From assembly GCF_937616625.2 (NCBI RefSeq), contig NC_065576.1, positions 9,860,501 to 9,924,500 of the forward strand: 64,000 nucleotides of DNA, read 5' to 3'. The DNA comes from Mercurialis annua. Its lineage: Eukaryota > Streptophyta > Magnoliopsida > Malpighiales > Euphorbiaceae. The translations under genes and the position numbers were made by a program. The notes below the pieces were generated by a model that worked only from the letters and a program-made list of their open reading frames with translations, was not told the origin of the DNA and searched no databases. This document shows positions 63,370-64,000 of this stretch, in pieces; the stretch's first letter is position 1, and the number at the start of each line of letters is the position of its first letter.

Positions 63370-64000
63370 GGTGTGTGGTGAATTATTTCACCACACTTAC
63401 ACTACAAACATAATAAAAATAAATGGCTTTAGATTAGTTTCGGCGGATTTGGAGTAATTTGGCGGATTTGGAGTAATTTGGCGGTTAATTTTTGGAGCTT
63501 AATCGGATTATTTTGGAGCTTAATATTTTATTATTATTATTTTGCGAGGACTACAAGAGGTAAGTCCGTATTACTTTTTACTTTTTATAGCTAATTTTTT
63601 TAATAAATAATAAATGTGTATTGTTAGATTTAGAATAATAAATGTGTATTGTTAGATTTAGAATTTAGTTAATATTAGATTTAAAATTTATATTATTAAA
63701 TTTAGAATTAGAATATTAAAACGATTTGTATGAATATAAAACACAAAAATATTATAGAATGAACATTACTCATAAATATTTGATATAATATATAATAGTT
63801 TGGTTAAAATGTGGACGATTTGCTAAATAGTTAAATAAAGTAATTTAAATTTTTAAATAAACTGTTTATAAATTGTTAAAAATATTACTTTATAAATATA
63901 TATGTAGAAATTACTTTAATATTAATTAAGCCTAGAAATGTACATTTGTAGAAATTACTTTAATATTAATTTATTACGCATGTTTGTAGTAATGGCGTCA
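63370..64000 (+). other. Probable 5' leader and first intron of a gene running off the right edge
   Basis: After the TATA box comes a short upstream frame (ATGGCTTTAGATTAG), a 19-bp tandem repeat (GGCGGATTTGGAGTAATTT, two full copies from 63442) and a good splice donor, AAGAG|GTAAGTCC, at 63559/63560. AT-rich sequence follows to ATGTTTGTAG and an ATG at 63994 (ATGGCGTCA). This reads as leader, intron and first codons of a plus-strand gene whose body lies outside the window. The hairpins suggest it belongs to a transposon, but there is no protein to identify it. Confidence 0.45.

Overview
This is nuclear DNA of a flowering plant, most likely a eudicot (perhaps a rosid). The evidence is AT-rich intergenic DNA, spliceosomal GT-AG introns, and proteins of plant-specific families: a MIKC*-type MADS factor, a fasciclin-like arabinogalactan protein, a thylakoid-lumen FKBP, an isoprenylated metallochaperone and an apoplastic ascorbate oxidase. 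The species cannot be fixed from the sequence alone.

Host genes from left to right: a partial NEN-type exonuclease (997-1446, minus); plastid aspartate/prephenate aminotransferase (3242-7239, minus, 10 exons); a TRAPPC12-like TPR protein (18951-20081, minus, one exon); L-ascorbate oxidase (25196-27320, plus, 5 exons); FLA21-like fasciclin protein (33194-34606, minus, one exon); an AGL66/AGL104-like MIKC* MADS-box gene (35782-40085, minus, 11 exons); FKBP16-4-like lumenal immunophilin (41874-44715, plus, 5 exons); a HIPP metallochaperone (48300-48863, minus, 2 exons); and an aspartic protease-like protein 1 homologue (57990-62996, minus, 10 exons). I assembled the exon joins by hand. Each keeps frame across every junction and gives a protein of normal family length. 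The genes are unrelated housekeeping or developmental loci and form no operon or cluster.

Between them lies a dense set of DNA transposons. The clearest is a 4.25-kb, apparently intact Mutator-like element (27745-31999). It has 155-bp terminal inverted repeats differing at two positions, an exact 9-bp target-site duplication, and a six-exon FAR1-type transposase gene predicted at 816 residues. Around it are at least seven short non-autonomous TIR elements, six with an exact 9-bp duplication and one with 8 of 9 bases. There are also two Helitrons (the larger carrying a nested MULE), a Stowaway MITE in an aminotransferase intron, two related SINEs in introns of the MADS gene, several TAGGG-ended hAT-like MITEs and an LTR-like promoter segment.

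Three places carry unusual arrays of short hairpins: inside the nested MULE (14454-14790), inside a TIR element upstream of the TRAPPC12 gene (20535-20665), and at the right edge (63131-63350). At the right edge, four alternating copies of a 23-bp self-complementary word sit directly upstream of a TATA box and a probable 5' leader that runs out of the window. That promoter-linked hairpin array and the apparently intact MULE are the two most interesting signals here.
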